Shown here piece by piece: positions 9,908 to 19,774 of a DNA stretch of 19,915 nt (positions are counted from its first letter, which is position 1; every line of letters begins with the position of its first letter). The notes below the pieces were generated by a model. That model ran no database searches, was not told the DNA's origin, and saw only the letters and a list, made by a program, of their open reading frames with translations. The translations under genes were made by a program, and so were the position numbers. This DNA comes from Gryganskiella cystojenkinii (lineage: Eukaryota; Mortierellomycota; Mortierellomycetes; Mortierellales; Mortierellaceae): positions 1-19,915 of the forward strand of contig JAAAIG010000724.1 in assembly GCA_015852425.1 (NCBI GenBank), written 5' to 3'.

Positions 9908-12900
9908 CTACTCCCATATGTTGCTCTCCGATCGGGCATAGTCATGCTTTGAGCAAAGGATAGTTCGTAACACGGCCTTTCCTCTAAAGATTGTCTCTTG
10001 CTCTTGGAACCCCTTCTCAGAGCTATAGAGTTGGCTCATATAAGCAGAGAGTTCCATCAACGGTGCCGACTCGGCGTTCGAACTCTGGCCCTCGACACTG
10101 ACCAAGGACTCGCTCAGGTATTCGAGTTGACAAAGACCGAAATTCGATCCTTCTACATCCAACCGCTCCAGACTCGTGAAGTCCAACGCGTCCAGAATCG
10201 CTTTCCAGACCTTGGCCTCGACCTCGAGATTTCGAAGGTCAATGTCGACGAGACCGACTACGGACCGAGAGGCCGTCACACGCATCCCTGCATGGGGTGC
10301 ATCTGCGGGCTGGAGGGGCTCAGCTGTAGCTTGACTCGAGGAACGCGAGACCATCTTGATGATCCAATCCGTCATCGACTTGTCATGAGCCAGTCTTTCC
10401 ATAATTTCTTTGCTTTTTCTCTGTCTCTGTCCTTCCCATTCGGCCGTAAATTCGTCGTCGAGCTTCGGCATCTCATAATCGCTGTGGAGCATATTGGCAC
10501 CCATTGCATCGATCGAGAGTCTGGTGAGGCTCGGGAATCTACCTCGAGATGGGAACCAGTTCTTGAACTTTGCCATCCATTTTGTCGTGTTACCCTGAAG
10601 AGAAAGACCTGTGATCCGTCTTCGACATTGAGAGACTAGCTCGAGGGCAATATCCAATCGGGCAGGCTCATGCAGACGGTGACAATTCAACGTGAGCTCA
10701 GCCAGGTTGTCAGACCGATCGATGACCTCAATCATGCTCTGGATACCTTGCTTGCTTAGTCCCAAGAGGTTGAGATCAAGTCTCCTGAGCTTGGAACCGC
10801 TCTGCTGTTTGACCGACGTGGCAAGGAGAAGAGCTAGATAGTCATCGAAACCGCCGTGGGTCTGCAAACTGTAAATCGTCCCTCCATGATGCTCAAAAGT
10901 CGGTTGGATTTTATCGGTGCCCCAATGACAAGTCGAGATATTGGTTGTGATCTCGGGAGCCCCAGTACCAAAAGTGGCAATCATGTGAACGCCATGGCCA
11001 TTGGTGTCATGCAGGAGCAAATTTTTGAGGGCCACTAAACTCGATCGAGTAACGACCTTTTCCCTCGCTCGGACCACCTTGCTCAAGAGCTCAACATGGT
11101 GTTGGACTGGACATGAGACCTCGACTTCGACTAGGTTTTGATTTTTAGTCAAGATATTCGCCAGCGTATCTTGTGATTGCGATTCCGGAAGGTCTGCCAT
11201 TTTGACCGACAAACGTCTCAACCCGGGGCACATCTCAAGGATCTTCGCAAAGGCCTTTTTTGACAAACTGTTGTTGAACGACAGGTCAAAGTCGAGTCCT
11301 ATGTACCGGATCTGACTTGCGGGCTCAAAGGACGCATCGTGAACCCGGCCCAAAAAGTTGTCAAAGTTCACGAGTTCCAGGGATCGGATGTCGGGCGAGG
11401 CAAGGAGCTTCATGAGCTGACTGAACTTTGCTGTTTCCTCAGCCTCTGTGGCCGCTGTGCTGTTTAAGCTGATATCGACCTTGTCAACACACTCTTGCTC
11501 GCCCTTTCTGACTCCCCCCACAAGTCGTTCTCCAACCAATCGAAGGGATGTGATCCTGGCGCGTCGGACGGCATTCGTAAAGTCCTTGAGATCTTCCAGG
11601 TCAGTATCCCAGTCCAGCTCTATATGTAACTCTTGGAACTTGTCTGCTTTGGTCAACTCGTTGTAGAACTGACGGGCTTGTCCTCTTCCCCATAACTTGA
11701 GATGGAGTTTACCCAGCCTCTCGGTATAGGTGGCACCAGATCTCCTTGCGATACCTCGATGAAGAAGCAGGTCTTCGTCGCTGAGACTGCTGTGCTCCTT
11801 ACAGACCCACTTGGCTTTCCCACGTTCACCTACGTCGCGGTAAAGGTTGCCTCGGGTATCATCGTTTCCTTTTGCGACCAAGAACGACTCTAGCTGCCTC
11901 AGATCGTGATCACTTAAGACCGAAACAATGCTCGACTCCGATACACTCATCCGGCGACCTCCGGAACCACCAGAGTCGAGGTTCTCCAGGTACGTAATCG
12001 TCTCGACCACGAGAGATGCGAAATCAGTTTTCAACTGCGCTTTATCTTTTTTACTCGCCTTGATCATAAACTTCTCTGAAGGACTTGGAGTAGGTGAGGT
12101 AAACGTAGCGGCACGATCGATACCGTCTTTGAACATGTGCATCATAGTGAGAAGGTACCCACCAAACTTTTCAAAAAACTCTTGGGGTCGGTCTAGATCG
12201 TAACCATCGTGCTCCGGAACGTGGCTCGTTGGCCCTGTCGGATCGTCTCCACAATCACACAGGAAGAAAAGGCGAAATCGAGGCGCTGTGGTGGGGAATT
12301 TGCCTCTTCGCATCGATTTCGGAAGCACTATGAACAATCGTGGACAAGGAGACTCCGGGGGTTCCTCCTGACTTTGACTAACAAATCGTGGAATGGGCGT
12401 CGGCGGCATGCTGCTGTCAACCTGCCCGATAATCGAGGGGCGGCTTCGTGTCACCGAGTGAGGACCTCGAGGGATGTGATCCTGAACGGAGAACAAGGCT
12501 GTCATAGCAATGATCTTCTTGATATCGTTTTGATAGAGAACATTGGTAGAAGATATAATATTGGAGTTGTAGTCATACGCGGGGAACGCTGGGATGTTCA
12601 CTTTACTCCTTTCTTTGGAGTGTAGGCTGCTGCTGTTTGGCTGTTGTGAGGCCAACACGACCTCAAAGGTCGAGTGTTCTTTGTATGGGACGCGAAGCGG
12701 TTTGAGATATCTAAAATAATGGATACTTTTGTTAGACACGCACGACATAGTATGCCTAGCTGTTATGCTTCTCTTATCCTCGCAAAAATAAACTTACTCG
12801 TCATCCAGACCGCCCCGAATCAGCGAGATAGCCTTGCCATCGTCTCGCAAAAACTGAATCTCGCCAAAGACCCTCTCAATATCGCCCAAGTAGACAACCA

Positions 12901-13657
12901 GCTGCTTTGTTATTTTATCGGGGAATGCCTGGATGTATTCGATCTTTCTGGATGAATGCAAGATTTTCTGATAATATTCTTTTGTCTGAATGATCTCATC
13001 CCGCTTTGTTAAAGAGGAGGGCGGTGTATTTGAAACAAGCGGCTCTGGCATCTTTAGCGGAGGCGCTGGTATCGAATCCAGATAACACTTTGCAAGGGTA
13101 GAAGACATAAGGACTTTGGGAGTGGATAGAGTCCGAAGGAACATGTGTCGGGTGCTTGCCGGGTTAGAAAACAGTCGACTGGCGTTCATCTGATGAGGTC
13201 GGCCACTGACCCTGAGCATCGGCTCAGGCGCGCAGAGTCTCGCTACGAGTATCAATCGATCCGGACAATGCTCGAACCTCTCTGGAATCAGGCTTGAATG
13301 GACATTATTATGAAAATGAAGGCAAAAGTATCAGTCCCCGACAAAAGAATGATTTTAAGAACCAACAAGAGCATGCTTTCTATACAGTCGACGTTACGTT
13401 TGCTGAGATGTCCTGTCTTTCAAGAAAGGGACCACAGTACCATTGTGCAGGACGTAAAGCGCATTGGCGCAGATACGTTGGATATCACTCCAAAGAACAA
13501 CATTCTTTCCTGTAACAGGATCCTTTCGGGTGTCCATCATCAAGATTTCTCGATGAGGTTGAAAACTCCTGTAAAAGACCTTGAACTCTTGTCGCTCTGG
13601 AACCGGTCTCGCACCGACTGTTGTAGATGGTGGCTCAGTGTCTTCGTTCACAGTCAT
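9908..13657 (-). CDS. Large LRR-like protein with tandem N-terminal modules
   Basis: A three-exon gene for about 1185 residues: 13657-13398, 13292-12798 and 12710-9908, with introns of 105 and 87 nt, both phase 2. I recognise it only as a paralog of the divergent neighbour at 14249. An N-terminal module occurs twice, at about 24-106 and 190-272. Matching pieces are VVLWSDIQRICANALYVLHNGT and LIPERFEHCPDRLILVA in copy 1, and VVYLGDIERVFGEIQFLRDDGK and YLKPLRV...STFEVVLA in copy 2. The core shared with the neighbour has ESPCPRLF (371), FRLFFLCDCG (397), DGYDL...EFFEKFGGYLL (420-439) and KWVCKEH (552). From about 590 to the end there are degenerate leucine-rich segments such as LRRLDLNLLGL and LERLDVEGSNFG (about 1100). 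No signal peptide is evident. The start ATG at 13657 gives MTVNEDTEPPS; an in-frame ATG at 13747 would add 30 residues. Function unknown; recognition or adaptor role is speculation. Confidence 0.8.
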
Positions 13658-14248
13658 GTTCAATAGTTCGATTCCAGGAGAGGACGAGAGTGTGGGATAA
13701 TGGGAGGTAAGGAACGGATGAGAAGGAAACAGTTTCCACCAACCCATGATTTCTTTCTCAGCAGAAAAGATTCAACAATGACTTTGCCAAATGGTCATCT
13801 GTTCCAAGGAGAGGGTCGGTTTACCTTTTGTCTTCTTCAGGACAAGGTGCGGTTGATTTTCATCTGCTTGTCGTCACCGCGCCGAAGGGGGCACGCGCAT
13901 CAAAGTAAGACTGCATTGCAGCGCAGCCAAACGCGCACGCTTACTTTGCCACAAACGACTCTGGGCAGTCCCCTGACCGCCGACCTCTTTTGTTTCTTTT
14001 TCTCCAACTTTGCCACAGAAAAATGTTCAAGGGATGGGGCACATGAACAAGATACAAGGCCAATGCGTTTTCTACCGCAGTGAGTCGCGAATAATTTTCA
14101 CTTTCATCTTTCCTCTCCTCTACCCCATAACCTATTTTCTATTCACCATTCGTCGAAATCTAAACCCTCTACCTTTTGTTAACTTCACCCCTGCTTGATT
14201 CTTTCCCATTTTTCGATCTTTTATTATTAATTTACTGTTCAAAGAATT
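13658..14248. promoter_or_regulatory. Shared intergenic region of the divergent paralog pair
   Basis: These 591 bp separate the start codons of two head-to-head related genes, so they probably hold both promoters. The middle (13880-13990) is GC-richer than the flanks and contains an inverted repeat and two ACGCGC motifs. The part nearest the + gene (14100-14248) is T/C-rich, as expected of a fungal leader. No clear TATA box is visible for either gene. Confidence 0.55.
13901..13948. repeat. Inverted repeat in the divergent promoter
   Basis: CAAAGTAAG at 13901-13909 is matched by its exact reverse complement CTTACTTTG at 13940-13948, with a 30-nt spacer. Inside the spacer CTGCATTGCAG (13911-13921) is itself a palindrome around a central T. 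ACGCGC occurs at both flanks (13893-13898 and 13931-13936). It could be a paired binding site for a dimeric regulator or a chance hairpin. Confidence 0.5.
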
Positions 14249-17200
14249 ATGGATAGAAGGACTCACCCCATCACTCTCAATAATACCAACATGCTTAACC
14301 AAGGAATGAAAGTCGTAGGTTCGGATCAAATCCAGTACCTGAAAACGGTTGTTGACTACCAGACTGGACAACGGTACCTCCTTTGGAAAGAGATCGAAAA
14401 GCATTATGGACGTCAGGTCTTGAGAATAATCCGCGATGGTTCCGTGCTGAACGGCATGACCGACGATAGCTGGAAAATGTGAGTAAAAAAAAGCAAGAGT
14501 AACAAAAGGCGTAATACCCGCAGATCTATGGTACCTCAAGGTATCTGCTCTGCTTTTTTAAAAAAAAAAATTTAAAAAAAAGGATGTTGTTGACATGTTG
14601 TTGACATCTTGACGAACTTATCCTCTTTACAAAATTCTAGACGGACACCCATTCGGATAGCTCACGAGCCTCTCTTTACCTTTGAGGTGCTTCTCGGTGG
14701 TCCCATCGAAGCTGGTACAGGCTCTTCCTTTGCTCCAGAGTACATGCATGCTATCGAGGAGACGATCGAAATGATAAGACTGCGCCACGACAACCTTTTT
14801 CAGTCCTTATCTGGGTATCAACAACAGGAGGAAAGGGCGGGAATCGATGACACCCTGCTTGCGTTAACTCAAAACATAGAATCGCTCTCGGCTCAACTCT
14901 CAATCATTTCACAAAATCTCGACACGGTTGCCTTGAATCAATCCGTATATCAACGAGAGGTCGTCAGGCTCTATTCAAAACTCTCAACTCAGGTTTATGA
15001 TCTTCTTGAATCTCCTTGTCCACGTCGATTTATCGCGATCAAAACCCCAAGACGCGGCCTAGCGAGCGAGAGCTTCCAGCTCTACTTTTTATGTGAGGGT
15101 GGACCTGGATCGCATGACGACGTAGGCAGTGCCGGCGGCAACATCGCCAACAGTAATTCCGATATCACCGCCACAGCAAACACTGGATTGCATCTTGCGA
15201 GTCATGAGGGGTACAGGATCCGGGAAACAAACGCGTTCTTTCAAAAATTTGGTCCATATTTGCTGCGTCTAATGCAAGTCCTACGAGTCGGAGCATTTGC
15301 GGCTGGTCTGGTGATCCCGGTATTGGCCCATGTTAATCCGGTGGACTGGCTCGCCTCATTTCTTGGATGTATTAGCTACGACAATCAAGCTATGAGCACT
15401 CTTATGGACAAGACCATCGAACACCTGAAGGTCAAACTCGATGCAGATAACATCGATATAAGCGGCACCTTGCCAGAACCACCTGCCGGGCCTGAGCTCC
15501 GACAATTGATCAGGTTCCTCCATTTGATGGATAACCAGAGAGTCTTTGCGCGGCTCTTGTCGTACGTTTGTCCTATGACTGGGCATATCAAGTGGGCTTG
15601 TAAAACGCACTGCAACAGGGAAAACTACGGTGTCGTCCACCTGGACGAAATACGAAGAAGAGTCCACATGTTGAAGGGGGGGTTTGATCAATTACGTGGA
15701 AAGATCACGGTCAAGCTGAGCAAGAGGGGCGAAGCCCAGTCGTTTACCGATCTACTCATTAAGGCTCCCCGCATCAACGACCTTCACATCTTGCTCGGAT
15801 GGAACCCTACAATCGCCGACCTCGAAATGTTGGTACGGAACATCGTCGCATCTCAGAACCCGTCTTTGACATTGGACGGAGGTCTACTGGGCAACGTCCA
15901 TTTCAAGAACATCCACCAGCCTGGTGGTAGACACGACCCTTTGCTAGGTCTGTTCGCGTCCGAGATTCAGTTCCTCCGCCTTCAGGGGTTCAAAGGCCTC
16001 TTCACAGAAATGACCGAGGACCGGATCCGTCACTCGCCGCATCTACGCACCCTCCACATCCACTACAACGTCCCTGCAAAAATATCAAGCAGTGCCCGAC
16101 AAAATGCGACTGTTCGCTTCCGGGATATCACTCATCGCGAAGGCAGATTGTTCTTAAGCATTCTCCTGAACTGTCCTCGCCTGACTGAGCTTTCTTTCGA
16201 GACCGAGGAACCAAACACATTTCTGGATGGCATCTGCGAGATTGCAAGTCTTTTGCACCTAAGTACCATTCGAATGAAGGGTACGCTCGGGGAAGTTATT
16301 GTCCTCTTCTCGAAGAACGATTTTTCGCATTCGTTCCCCGAACCAACTGCCATCGAGGTCCACACCTCCAATCTGGACCGACTTCCCAATGACCGCGAGT
16401 TTATGATGAACAGGCGCATCACAAAGCTCAGCCTGCTTCTCTCTCTAGGTCGTTTCCACGAGAACAGTCTGCAAAGAGTGTTAGAGAACAGCTCCAGTCT
16501 CAAAACAGTGGATTTTGAGAGCGCTCTTCGGTTCTACCCTTCTCTAATCAGATCTTTCCAAACTGTCCTAGCCAAAGTCCGAAGAACAAATGTCACGCTG
16601 GACATTCAGCTCGTGCTCCAACAGCCCCAAAGTGGCGGTGGAGGTAGCGCCAATAGGAAAGGCGAGGGCTTTCGAGTAACGATGGACTTGCTGTTCCGAC
16701 ATGGCTCGCAAACCCCGGAGAAAACAGTGGACGTGCAAATGACTGGTAGTGGTAAACTGGAGGACCTAGATGTTGCCCTACAGGATGCCCAGATTCGACA
16801 CCTCGTTGCGAACCAGTACTTTACACTGGAACAAGCCAAGTACTTCCGCCCCCTCATCGGCAATGCCACCTCAAAGCTACAGACCATGTGTTTGAACCCC
16901 GATGGATTGGTTGAGGAGGGTGTTCAGATCATGGCTTGTGTTATTGAGAGTTCCCATGAGCTCTATGATCTGACGTTGCAATTGGGCTCACTACACGCTT
17001 CACCGCGGCGAAACCAAGCCCGAGATTTGCTCCGATCAGGAGGAAATAAAGTCAAGTCTCTCTTACTCCAAGGAAGCACACCTGCCACGACGGATCTCGC
17101 CTGGTTATCATCTCTAGCCCTTAATCGATCCCAAGTCCCGAAGATGACCTATTTCAGTCTAAGTCTAGGAGGTCGATCGACCCCACAGCCCTTGATCTCG

Positions 17201-17692
17201 CCTGCAGTGATGAGGGCCATTATCGACTTGATCCAGGCTCCTATTGAAAACCACGACGATGTCACTGCTCAGACCACATCCAGTTCTAGCGTCCTTGGAG
17301 GTCATATCGGAAATTTTGTCACAAGTATAAGTGGATCATGCGCTATCCAGAGTCTTGAGACAGTTTGTTTCAACGACCTTTCCTTCACGGCCCGAGACTG
17401 GTCCTATATTCTAAACGAGTTGGACGTGAATAAGTTGAAGATTCTGGATGTTCGCGGGACAAATTTCGGGCCGGTCCAAATGGATATCTTGACCGGCCTC
17501 TTTCCGGAACGCCGACCTGGTCAACAGCACGCTGTCCTTCCGTTTCAGGAACTTCATGTCGATGACACAGACCTTGCCGATGTTGCAAGAACGACACCGA
17601 ATGACTACGAGAACATGGTTGACAAATTTGCGCGTCGAATCGATAATGTGCAGGTCTTCACATCTCATGAGCACTCATTTTTAAAGACCTAG
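14249..17692 (+). CDS. Large LRR-like protein, single N-terminal module
   Basis: A two-exon gene for 1093 residues: 14249-14478 and 14641-17692, with a 162-nt phase-2 intron (GTGAGT...CTAG). It is a paralog of the - strand gene ending at 9908. The N-terminal module spans about 20-96: RYLLWKEIEKHYGRQVLRII, the intron point, then RTPIRIAHEPLFTFEVLLG. Residues about 145-199 look helical and coiled-coil-like (repeated L/I with Q, N and S) and have no counterpart in the neighbour. The shared core follows: ESPCPRRF (200), FQLYFLCEGG (222), EGYRIRETNAFFQKFGPYLL (about 266-285), a short hydrophobic stretch GAFAAGLVIPVLAHV (294-308), too brief to call a membrane span, and KWACKTH (394). The remainder is degenerate leucine-rich sequence, ending with LKILDVRGTNFGPVQ (about 1010), which matches LERLDVEGSNFG in the neighbour. 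No catalytic motif is recognised. The start is the first ATG of the module exon; family membership is solid, function unknown. Confidence 0.85.
14479..14640 (+). other. Intron of the + strand LRR-like gene with A/T hairpin
   Basis: At 162 nt it is longer than the matching introns of the neighbouring gene (105 and 87 nt). It contains a run of T6 followed by A10, then TTT and A8 (about 14554-14581), able to fold into an A/T hairpin. A direct repeat of ATGTTGTTGAC follows near 14583-14605. The retained frame has a stop codon (TAA within gtgagtaaaa), so splicing is needed to join the module to the rest. Confidence 0.7.
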
Positions 17693-17934
17693 ACTAGGAT
17701 CAAGTCAACAATGAACATAAATGTGTACCAAAAAAATCGAAGAACTCATGAACACTTGAACTAAATGGGGAGGGACCCAGCAATGACCTTAAGCAAAGAG
17801 TCCACATCTTACTCGGTCAGGCTGTGCAGGTCCAAACAAAGTTCCCTCGCACTACATTCCTGTGGCGGCAGGGCCTAGGTATACACTGCAATCAACCTGC
17901 GAGTCAATCATTGCAGGCACTCCTTGTGTTCATT

Positions 17935-18440
17935 GTTGAGACCTTGCCCCAACATTTCACGAGGACGCCACCATCGTGAGCCTGTAGCAAATGGTTAAGC
18001 CAGGCTCAATTTTGACCTCCTGAGCATCCGAAAACAAGACAAGCTTGTCTACGAGATGTCCCACGCTGCTGTAGAACAGGAGGATCTTAGCACTGATCAC
18101 ATCTTCTGGTACTGTGGTACCTCGGTGATGACATGATGCAGATGAGCTTCCACTGGGCACGAGATCTCGACTTTAGTAATGTTCTTGAATTTATCTTGGA
18201 CGATAGCGCCAGCATCTTGCGGTTGTTACACTTTTCCATCTTCGTATCCTGAATGTGCTAAACACCAACTTTGGTCTAGAGAGTTCAAATTTTTGAAGGA
18301 AAGTATTGCAGTGCTTTGTTTGGGCCAAGAGTGCATGACACCATTCGAGGAACTCCATCGAGGGGCCGGATGGATGTGGTGAAAGCCGACAAAATGGACT
18401 TTGAGATCCGAGCGGATCAGTCTGTGTTGCGAACAAACTG
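17935..18440 (-). pseudogene. Decayed relic of a third LRR-like family member
   Basis: On the - strand, 18216-18120 reads DAGAIVQDKFKNITKVEISC followed by PVEAHLHHVITEV. This matches the intact - strand paralog, which has SQDTLANILTKNQNLVEVEV followed by SCPVQHHVELLSKV. The nucleotide match is visible too: 18153-18226 and about 11107-11180 align almost without gaps. The frame then hits TGA; after a shift, SAKILLFYSSVGHLVDKLVL and LFSDAQEVKIEPG continue, then another shift gives LLQAHDGGV, resembling YSLQTHGGF of the paralog. Upstream, 18420-18230 holds weaker traces (LIRSDLKVHFVGF, like the paralog's DIRSLELVNFDNF) in yet another frame. Only the middle of the LRR-like part is present, with no N-terminal module, no core and no long open frame. 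Outer limits are approximate; 17693-17934 and 18441-18548 hold nothing I can identify. Confidence 0.7.
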
Positions 18441-18548
18441 CGCTCAGATGTTCAATTGAAAAATAAATATATGAATTCGGATCTGAGTTCCCAATTGATA
18501 GAAGGACAAATTTGTATTGTGATATCCTAATTGAATACCAAGTCTCAA

Positions 18549-19774
18549 TTACGCCATGACTATAAGCTGCGCCCGAGGTGTCAGCTTTGCCTCCTCCAGT
18601 GTTTGCTCCAACGCGTCGTCCTTGTAGACACTAAAGAAAGCAAATAAAGAACAAAATGAGTTAACAAACAGAATGAATGAAAAAGTCAAAAGCGGTGGTT
18701 ATCCATGGACTTTGACTCTTTGTCTCTATCGCTTATTTTGAAGCGATCGCCAACTTACGTCTTTGGGAAGTTGGTCATGAGTGAGAACCCAGGAGCCTTG
18801 ACACCTCTTGCGTCCATAGTGGCCTTGACAAAGTCATGCACGGCCTTGAGCTTGTGCTCTGGTTCGAAATCTCCTCTGATTGATGATCCATCCAACATGC
18901 GCACCTGGATCTGACAGCTGCCTCCAGGGCTCTCCACGGTCTTGGCCTCAGCGCCTGCTCCAGTCAGTGAACTGTCACCCAAGAGGCTAGTCTTGGCCGC
19001 GCCAGCAACAGACACAAGGTCCCGGATCAACTTTGTGCACAAGCTCAAGATTCCGGAGGAGAGATGACCGACCGCGGTCAAGAGTCGAACATGGTAGGGC
19101 TCATTGTCGATGTTTTTTTTCTTTTTGGCACCCAACGATCCCGATGATGATGGTTTTCCTGCAGAGCCACTGCTGCTTCCTGCGAGACTGTTTCCGCTAC
19201 CACTTCCGCCGAGAGTCTGTCCACTGCCGCTGAAGGAGGAACCGCCCTCGTAGGTCTTGATCAGAGACTGGATCTTGCCAGCGTCTGCGCCGACGACTCG
19301 ACCGACCTCGGACCGGTTCTTGAAGAAGAGGATTGTGGGCATGGAGGTGACCGTGTATTGACCGGCGCAATCCTGTGCCTGATCCACGTCGACTTTGGCA
19401 AAGATGGTTGAGGTGTGCTTGCGCTCCAAACCCTCCAGGATTGGTGCAAGTGTTTTACAGGGTCCGCACCTATTTCGAGTTGAACAAAAGGTCAAGTCGA
19501 TGATGATACAGTATTGAGTAAGCGAAGTCTTGTGTTGATTCGCAGTGATGGGCTTGTTGTGGCCTTACCATGTGGCAAAAAAGTCCACGACGACCTAGAG
19601 CCAAAAAAAAGAGAGAGAGAGTGCGTGTGAGAAGCGAATAGTAAGTCCGAAGCAAATGTAATTAAATGACGAGCAACAGCAGTCGAATGACGACGTTGCA
19701 GAGCAGCATACCAATCGTGAGCCAGCCGAGGCAAGCGTTTTGTTGAGTTCTGCGTTGGAGCCGATGTTCTTCAT
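18549..19774 (-). CDS. Thioredoxin-UBX fusion protein, four exons
   Basis: A 293-residue protein encoded by exons 19774-19712, 19594-19569 (26 nt), 19469-18759 and 18630-18549; introns are 117, 99 and 128 nt, all GT/AG and in frame. Residues 1-104 are a thioredoxin domain: VVVDFFATWCGPCK with redox cysteines 31 and 34, split by an intron inside the Trp codon, and the cis-proline loop TSMPTILFF (Pro about 74). The closest look is to the thioredoxin part of TXNL1. A Gly/Ser linker (about 105-143) and a KKKK patch (145-148) follow, then a helical segment (about 152-190). Residues about 215-293 resemble a UBX domain: CQIQVRMLDGSSIRGDFEP, VHDFV, FSLMTNFPK and LEEAKLTPRAQLIVMA. UBX domains bind Cdc48/p97, so a redox role near the proteasome/Cdc48 system is likely by inference. 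The usual FPR loop reads FPK here. The C-terminal PITH domain of TXNL1 is not seen. Confidence 0.88.

Noticed and set aside
14132..14539. A 135-codon - strand open frame overlapping the start of the + strand LRR-like gene
   Set aside because: It is antisense to the well-supported module exon and extends into its intron and leader; no family match.
18191..18436. An 81-codon - strand open frame starting with Met
   Set aside because: It is one frame of the decayed LRR-like relic. Family resemblance appears in short pieces in other frames, so this frame is not a gene.
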